Assembly: GCF_040802235.1 (NCBI RefSeq) | Contig: NC_133168.1 | Coordinates: forward strand, 32,321,759-32,385,758 | DNA: 64,000 nt | Reading direction: 5' to 3' | Origin: Manis javanica | Taxonomy: Eukaryota; Chordata; Mammalia; Pholidota; Manidae | In this document: one piece after another, positions 57,604 through 64,000 of the stretch | Position numbering within the stretch: position 1 is the first letter of the stretch | Layout of the letters: each line of letters starts with the position of its first letter | Program-made: the position numbers and the translations under genes | Notes under the pieces: model-generated | What the model was told of the DNA's origin: nothing | The model's database searches: none | Seen by the model: the letters and a program-made list of their open reading frames with translations, nothing else

Positions 57604-59199
57604 CCTTCAAGCTTCTTGCAGTTTCAAGTCTACAGTGAGGCTAGTGAGGCATTTGCCTCAGGTACAAAATTTAACTAAGTGCCAAAAAAGCAATAATCAA
57701 GAAAAATAATATTTTAATGCAATACTTTTCAAAATCAAACTGAGTGCAAATAACCTGTGATGAACAAAATATCCCAGTTTTTTATCAAAACTGCATCTGA
57801 CTCCTTGCATGATCACAGCTCTGCCTCACTTCTTTCTCACTGTGGCCTTGTTCAGCCTCTGCCTTTGAAGCAGGTGACTTGTCCTGTTGGTGAGTTTGTG
57901 AGAAGGAACTGAGCATGCTCTTCCTTCAGACTCTGCCAGCCTGCCCCACTCTTCTGTGCTCTGCATCACCCAGATGTGCCCCCACGAGGGACGGCCTGCA
58001 TTAACCAGGGCTGCCAGGCACTCTGATGTAGTGGCAAGCCCACCTCCTGAGTGACAAAACATCAGGTCTTTCAGCAACAGTCTTGTGATAAGGGTAATAT
58101 TTTATCTCCAGCTGCCTGACTCTTGTGTGTCTCTTTCAATAGACAAGCAGGAGAAACTCAAGCAGGGAGACAGGGGTGGTTGGTGCGGATTCCTCTGATA
58201 ATCAGAGAGTAGCAGCACTCCTGCACATCCCTCTCCAGGTCAGGGGAACATCTTCTCGGGGTGATCATGGTAGGGCCATTCAAGGGCTGGTTATCTTAAG
58301 TTCAACTGAAACAAAGTAAAATAACCTGCAACATATTTTATGTACTCTTGGATTTACTTCTGTTTCATTCTGCAAATGGTACTTGAAAAAAGAATTAGGC
58401 ATATTTTATTTAGAATCCAAATGATCTTAGGCCTAGTTCTCAAGAGCTGCAGAAAGAGTCCATCACCACCATTATCATCATTCATTGACTTCTAACATAG
58501 CACGATATGAATTATATCAGGCTCTCTGTGTTTTTAATTGTCCCATGTTCTGAGGTTATGCCCAAGCAATACATAAAAGACAGTACAATACATAAAAACA
58601 GAATACTGAATAATTAGTTAAGGACACAAAAATAAAGAGAATGGATTCTCTTAATTCTCCTTAATAAAGAGAACTAATTCTATTCCTATATTTATTTGGT
58701 TGAATCATTATTATTTATGGTAGAAATTAGCCTCTAATTTGGTGTTCCCAGATAAGAAATTCATGTAAAACAACAGCATTATTAATAAAATAAAACTTTT
58801 TTTAAGGCACTTGAAATCATAAGTTATATTTCTAAGAATTTTGAGGCCAAAAGAGGGGTAAAGTGGAAGTATGCTTCACAGAAGGGCAGTGACCTGTGAC
58901 CAAGTGGAGGGTAGGAAGGTGCCATCAGAAAATAGGTGACAGGCTCTAGAAATTATCAACAACAAAGAATATAGCTTCCTTCCTCAGCTACTTGCTTTCA
59001 CATGCACCCTCCAACTGTCACACCAAAAGTCTTTACCATCTGTTTGCTAATGCCTGAAATTCCTTTATCTGGGAATAAAGGCATTTATAGCAAGTTAGAT
59101 TAAGAATCATTAATTTAAATATGTACTGAGATCACAAATGGAACTCAAGTCATATTAAAATGTTATCAGCCAATCAATCATTAAACTTCTCACTCTAAT
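57604..59199. other. Non-coding sequence, nothing recognised with confidence
   Basis: The piece 'tctacagtgaggctagtgaggcatttgcctcaggtacaaaatttaactaagtgcc' at 57628-57685 recalls the end of a DNA-transposon repeat but is too short to call. The 83-codon minus frame at 57826-58077 has no known domain. Confidence 0.45.
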
Positions 59200-59345
59200 G
59201 AGGCAAGGACTGAAATATTAAGATGAAGACATGTCTATTTTATTGACATTTGTATCCTCAGTACCCAGCGTAGCACTAGGAATTAGCATGTGGTTATATT
59301 TGTTGCAGGAATGAATTAATGAATAAGTGAAGGGACACAAAAGAA
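59200..59345 (+). repeat. L2 LINE 3' end
   Basis: 'gacatttgtatcctcagtacccagcgtagcactaggaattagcatgtgg' then 'tgcaggaatgaattaatgaataa' matches the L2 plus-strand terminus (tgtatccccagcacctagcacagtgcctggcacata...gaatgaatgaatga). Confidence 0.8.
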
Positions 59346-59504
59346 AGTGAGTGTTGAAATAAGGTGAGAGAGCAAACTCAGACGCAAGTGTGTGAGCCAG
59401 AGAATGGCCAATGCTGGCAGGCATGTGACAGATGCTTCATCCATGTTTTCTCATTCCGTTTTCACAACAATCATATATGTATTAACCATTAAAGAATGTG
59501 TTCA

Positions 59505-59830
59505 TCTTCCCATAACAGAAAACCCAGTAAACAGTAACCTAAACAAATAGGGGATTACTTTTCTCACATAACAAAGTATATGGAAACGGTGGGTGCTGAT
59601 GTTGATTAAGCAGCTAACAAAGTCAAGGCTGTGATCCCTGAGTCTCTTGGCCCCAATACAGCTGCTACAGCTCCATACCTCAACTCCCTTTTCAGAGGGG
59701 AACATGAGGAACAAGAGAGCACCATGTATATTCCCCCTCTATCAGGAAAGTATGCTTTAGAGAATCCTCATCAGATTTCCACTTAGAACTCATTGGTTGG
59801 AAATGTGCCACCTTGTTCCCTTTTCAGCAA
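59505..59830 (-). repeat. Unclassified ancient interspersed repeat, copy 4
   Basis: The start 'acccagtaaacagtaacctaaacaaataggggattacttttctcacataacaaag' matches the head of the copies at 38092 and 44178. The body carries 'ggctgtgatccctgagtctcttgg'. Family unknown; orientation by analogy. Confidence 0.45.
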
Positions 59831-59944
59831 AGAGATTCAGGAAAATTAAGTAATTAGTTCTCTTGGCAGCTTTACATTCTAAATGAAATTTAGATTTTGT
59901 TAGTAACAAAAAATGAGAGGGAATGGATTTTAGGTAGGTAACCA

Positions 59945-60475
59945 TAATAGTTTTCTATTGCTACTATGACAAATTACCACAAATTAACCAACTCAAAATT
60001 ATAAACATTTATTATATCTCAGGTTCTATGAGTTTCCATGAGTCAGGGGTTTGGGTGTTGCATAGCTGGGTTCTCTGCTTAGGGGCTCAAAATTAAGGTG
60101 TCAGATGGGCTGTGTTCCTTTCTGGAGCTCAGAGTCCTTTCCAAGCTTACGTGGTTGTTGGCAAAACTCACTTTCTTGCTGTTGTATCTTTGGGGCCCTT
60201 GGGTCCTATAAGCTGCCCACAGTGCCTCCTGCCATGTGACCCTCTGTTCACATTCCAGCAATCTGCTCCTTCAAGGTCAACAGAAGAGTCTTCCTCTCCA
60301 ATCTGTTAAGATGGAGTCTCATGTAATGAAACATATTCAGGGGAGTGAAAACTCATCACCTTTGCAATATTCTACTGGTCAGAAGCAAGTCACACTTAAA
60401 GGGAAGGGACCATATAGGGCCAAGATAATCAAGGGTCACCCAAAGGTGTGTCTACCACTGACAACGTTATAGAGA
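59945..60475 (-). mobile_element. MaLR-like or related ancient LTR
   Basis: The run 'agttttctattgctactatgacaaattaccacaaattaaccaac', 'atttattatatctcagg', 'gttctctgcttaggggctc', 'aaggtgtcagatgggctgtgttcc', 'tggttgttggcaaaactcac' and 'gccatgtgacc' is the reverse of a well-known placental repeat that shares its head with MaLR LTRs. It lies close to an old LTR of the same look at 49682. Its flanks were not resolved. Confidence 0.65.
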
Positions 60476-60819
60476 AACCAAAAAGGAATTCAGTGAGGCT
60501 TAAAAGCCCTTTAAGTAACACAACAAAATAAAGAGACAGTTCCAGCATTAAACCCAGTTCTGCTTAAGAACTCCACAGATGTCCCACTAGGTAAGCATTT
60601 TCTAAGATATCTTCTGCAGAACCTCACTTCTGCAAGGTGATATTTAATGGGGGAGGGAAGTTTGGTATTCAAACAGGTTTAGAAAATGCTGGAATGACTA
60701 AAATGAAATAGGTTTTTTCAATAAAAAACTGTAGCATTTTAGTGTAAATCTTATAAGAAAGACAGAGGAAGATTGCAGACTTCCTAAATTAATGAAATGC
60801 TAGAACATTTTTGTGCATA

Positions 60820-60900
60820 AAACAATAATAATAGCTAACAAATATGAGCAAGGTCTTGTGCTGCAGGAATTATTCTAAACACAATTTCATGAACCAGTAA
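60820..60900 (-). repeat. MIR SINE fragment
   Basis: 'caataataatagctaacaaatatgagcaaggtcttgtgctgcaggaattattctaaacac' fits the start of MIR in reverse, weakly. Confidence 0.5.
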
Positions 60901-60921
60901 TGCTGGAGGGGCTGCCAGAAG

Positions 60922-60922
<1 letters not shown>

Positions 60923-60958
<36 letters not shown>
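60923..60958. repeat. (TG)18 microsatellite
   Basis: Eighteen perfect TG units. The longest pure microsatellite in the window and probably length-polymorphic. It produces a meaningless Cys-Val open frame on the plus strand. Confidence 0.98.
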
Positions 60959-60960
<2 letters not shown>

Positions 60961-62329
60961 TGTGCATACATGTGTGCACACATACTTATATGTATGGTTC
61001 AGAGGCAAAATAGGGGTGATGCGACTTCTCCCTCTCCACCCCCACTTTGAAATTTCCAGTTCCTCAACAATGCCTACAGTAAAGAACTCTGGAAGATATG
61101 GTGTAAGTTTAAGAGGATAAAGAGGGGTGAGCTTGAACCTGTGAGAGAACAGGTTACCCTACACATCTTCCAACATTTGTGCTATCATTTAAACAACTTC
61201 TCTGTGGCTCAGACCCAGATCTCTTGATTCCAGATCTAGTGTTTGCCAGTTGTGGTGTAGCATTATGTGTTAAAGAAAATAAATGGCTGATTTTCTGTTC
61301 ATACATTCTGTAACAATATCCATATCTGATAATTTTATGTGGTAGTTAAATGGGAAAGATCAAAATCTATAGTATTCTTCCTGAAATTACCAAAACAGCT
61401 TTATTTTTGCATTTTTGTTACAATCTCTGCCTTTCTTCCTGACTTCCTCCAGCTGGTTATCCATTCTCTGAGATTTGCTTTTTTAAAAGAAGGATTGAGG
61501 ATGTTGTTAGCTGGCAGCCAGGAAGTGGGTGTCACTCTCCATCAAAGGTCAGTGTAAAGTGGCAGCCAGCAACATGGGAAGAGGCCCCTTAGCAAGGAAA
61601 AAAGACCATTCATTTCTCCAAGGCCACGTGACAACCAAGAATCCTCCAGAGCTGCACAAGTGTAAATATTCCAGGAATGGCTCTGTGGTTAATTGTGCCA
61701 TTCCCACAAAGTCTGCAGGGAATTTTAAGGAACCTGCCCAAGCTCTGCCTGTCTACGTAAAAGTTGTTAATGTCATATCCTTTGTTTCTTCATTTCTTCA
61801 TTAAAGCCAACGTCAAAATGAGAACATAATTGTACAGTTAGGAGAATTGCAAATGGAATGAACTGAAACTTGACCAATTCCTGAATAAAACATTACTTAA
61901 TAGTGCATATACCTAAAATTATTTTTAGTTTTTTTCTAAAATAAACAAATTCTCAGAAAACCACAAGAGAAAAATCTTTCACAGATCTGGGGGATCTGAA
62001 GCAAGTTTTCAATATTAATCTGACCTTTTATTATTATTTTTGTTCCAAAATATCCTTGTTCTGGATCATATTTTCTTTAGCTACTGCTTTTGTTTTGCAC
62101 TGGATTGTTTACTTTTCTCTGTTAATGGAAGGAATTCTCCTCCATGAAATGGTACAAATGAAGGTCAGATATCTGAGGCCAGAATGTCAGAAGGAGCCCA
62201 TGTTCTGGCCTGTGAGGGGTAAATCACCACTGGTCACGGTCACAAAAGAGAGGAGAGACAGAAACTGAGAATTGGTTTTCTGTTTTCCTGAAGGAAAAGT
62301 ATCATGCATTTTGTAAGACCATCTCCACT
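60959..62329. other. Non-coding sequence, nothing recognised
   Basis: No repeat or gene could be named. Open frames of 64-91 codons overlap each other and show no motif. Confidence 0.5.
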
Positions 62330-62339
62330 TAAGAAAAAA

Positions 62340-62400
62340 GCAATACATGATACTTGAAACCAGTATGAGATTTTGTATATTAACTATATTTCAATTAAAA
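62340..62400 (+). mobile_element. Very short L1 3' end insertion
   Basis: 'acttgaaaccagtatgagattttgtatattaactatatttcaattaaaa' is the last about 50 bases of a mammalian L1 3'UTR with an A-rich end. The flanks 'aagcaatacatg' (62338-62349) and 'aagcagtacaag' (about 62404-62415) match in ten of twelve bases, suggesting an eroded target-site duplication around an extremely truncated insertion. Confidence 0.65.
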
Positions 62401-62953
62401 GAAAGCAGTACAAGCAAAGTAGCAGTTTATGATTTCTCAACATACCAGATTTCCCCTCTTTATCTCTGTTTTAATAGCAAAATGGCTTTTTCTTTAACTG
62501 GTTAATTCCTTCCTCATTATGAAAGAGGATTTCTTTGCAATGTATGTTTATATAGTTTGAACACTCGTTAGTGTTCCAAATATCAGTCTACTTGCTTTAC
62601 TTTACCACTCACTAATGAGAATTATTCTTGAATAATTTTATTGACCAATTATGACCAGAGAACAGGATTCTAATCAAAATCAGGATGGATAGTTCCAGTT
62701 AGTATAAAGGTCGGAAACTGGATTTGAAATGTTTCTGTATTAAGCCATGAAACAACCACAAAATTGAAAAAGCAATGCAGGTTTTTTCTATGAGTAGTAA
62801 TCTATTATGTTTATTTGATAACTCAAACCGTACTTCCTTAAGAAACTGGAGACTCAAAAAGCAGTGAGTTCTGGAAAGGACAAGGACAGTGAACAGATCG
62901 CATTAATATGGGTTAATATGGATTAAGAAAATACATTGTGTAATACTTTAGAC

Positions 62954-63158
62954 CAAGGGTTCAGTACACTTTTCCTGTAAAAAGCCAGATAAATACTTCA
63001 GGCTTTGTGGACCACATACAATCTCTGTAACATATTGTCCTTTGTTTGTTTTTATTCCAACAATTTTTAAACCATAAAAGACATTTTTAACTCTTGGACT
63101 GCACACAAATAAGCCACACACCAGATTTGGTCCATAAACTGTAGTTTGCCAATCCCTG
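62954..63158 (+). mobile_element. hAT-Charlie element with 8-bp target duplication
   Basis: The 205-bp element begins 'caagggttcagtac' and ends 'gtttgccaatccctg', an inverted pair (CAAGGGTT / CAGGGATT). The flanks are CTTTAGAC (62946-62953) and ATTTAGAC (63159-63166), seven of eight identical, as expected for hAT transposition. The interior 'gtaaaaagccagataaatacttcaggctttgtggaccacatacaatctctgt' matches the old hAT family also found at 19441. No transposase. Confidence 0.9.
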
Positions 63159-63169
63159 ATTTAGACAAT

Positions 63170-64000
63170 TAATACACAGCCATTAAAATCACCCTTGCTT
63201 TTTTAATATAGATTCAGAAATAAAAATCTTAGTTGTTTAGATTGTAGTGTATAATTAAAATTCTGTAGCTTCAAAAATAGGAGATTCTTTTTCTTTAACT
63301 TATTTATCTGAAATCCATGAAATATAAAATAAAAAATGCTAACTTCCTACTATAGTTTTAGATGGCTAATTATATATTTACCATTAATACCATGATGATA
63401 ATGTTAACTCTTGGTTTGGTTATAAAAAAGGAATAGGAGGAAGAGAATGAAAAAAATATATATGAAATATTATAAGCAGTACATTAAGAAGCATAAAGAC
63501 AAGTAATTAATAACAATTCAGTTAAACAGGTTAATTTTTAAAAAGCACCATTGTAGGCAAAAAACTTCTTTTTCTTCATTAGAAAAGTAATTAAAGACTA
63601 TTTTCTTTCTTAAGATGAATCTCATAAAAGCCCGAGGAAACTCATAGTAGTCCTACATGTTGATATAGGGTGGCAGCTAATTTTAGTAATACAGAGCTAA
63701 CTGACTTACTCTACCATTTCCTCACATTACTGTCAAGAAAGAATACTTTTACATTTTACATTATACATTTTGCCTACCTCAAACACCAAATTACTTTTTT
63801 AAGTTTGTATGAATTTTTAATTCTACCTTCTAATATATCCACATCAGTTGTATCAGAGAATGGGAGATTGGTTAAATTTCTAAGGTACTACTAAAATTCT
63901 TGACATCTACCTTACAGTTTCTTTGGTACTTCCTGTCACCATACACACCCTTCAAGTCACACCTTTCCCATACTGGTTTTCAGGGAGCTGATAGAAAGGA
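63170..64000. other. Non-coding A+T-rich sequence, nothing recognised
   Basis: No gene or named repeat is visible up to the window edge. Confidence 0.5.

Noticed and set aside
60926..61120. Cys-Val repeat open frame
   Set aside because: It is the translation of the (TG)18 microsatellite.
1..64000. CRISPR-like or other regularly spaced repeat arrays
   Set aside because: Repeats here are dispersed transposons or simple sequence. No regularly spaced direct repeats with unique spacers were seen, and the DNA is mammalian.
1..64000. tRNA or rRNA genes
   Set aside because: Only MIR-derived tRNA-like stretches were seen, none with a plausible cloverleaf and intact A and B boxes.

Overview
The window is nuclear DNA from a placental mammal. 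Most of it is A+T-rich non-coding sequence, built up from layers of retrotransposons and DNA-transposon fossils. I found no intact host protein-coding gene, no rRNA or tRNA gene, no CRISPR array and no bacterial-type operon. The ancient layer (MIR, L2, MaLR-like LTRs, hAT-Charlie elements, old L1 3' ends) is shared by all placentals. The younger layer is one L1 lineage and one LTR-retrovirus family that I cannot assign to a named subfamily. I saw no Alu, B1/B2, Bov-tA, SINEC or equine-type SINE. That argues against primate, rodent, ruminant, carnivore or horse, and fits a laurasiatherian or other placental with weak SINE activity. Pangolin is a guess I cannot prove here.

Layout. Positions 1-5009 hold the 5' four-fifths of a nearly full-length L1 on the minus strand: 5'UTR, broken ORF1, long inter-ORF spacer and broken ORF2. 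Its 3' end lies left of the window. Positions 5010-26440 are intergenic or intronic filler with MIR, L2 and hAT fossils, a solo LTR dropped into an old L2 (13387-13802), and a 216-bp 3'-end-only L1 insertion with target-site duplication (24673-24888). Positions 26444-31902 are the structural highlight. This is a minus-strand endogenous retrovirus with two LTRs, a serine-tRNA-like primer-binding site, a gag-like but pol- and env-less interior of about 1.34 kb, and a polypurine tract. A 5'-truncated L1 of about 3.2 kb later landed inside its 5' LTR. Near-matching 5-bp flanks (AATAC/AATAT) frame the whole nest.

Positions 31910-57185 contain more L2, MIR, MaLR-like and hAT fossils, a likely decayed retrocopy at about 34365-35655, and an old L1 3' end at 52440-53345. 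Position 57191 starts a second solo LTR of the same retroviral family, with a perfect GTTAC duplication. The rest (57604-64000) is more ancient repeat and simple-sequence DNA, ending with an hAT element flanked by an 8-bp duplication (62954-63158).

Nothing here works as a pathway. The value of the window is as a dated stack of insertions: L2, then ERV LTRs, then L1. The ERV family, with serine-type priming and a gag-only interior, is the most distinctive item. All family assignments are from reading the sequence, not from a database search.
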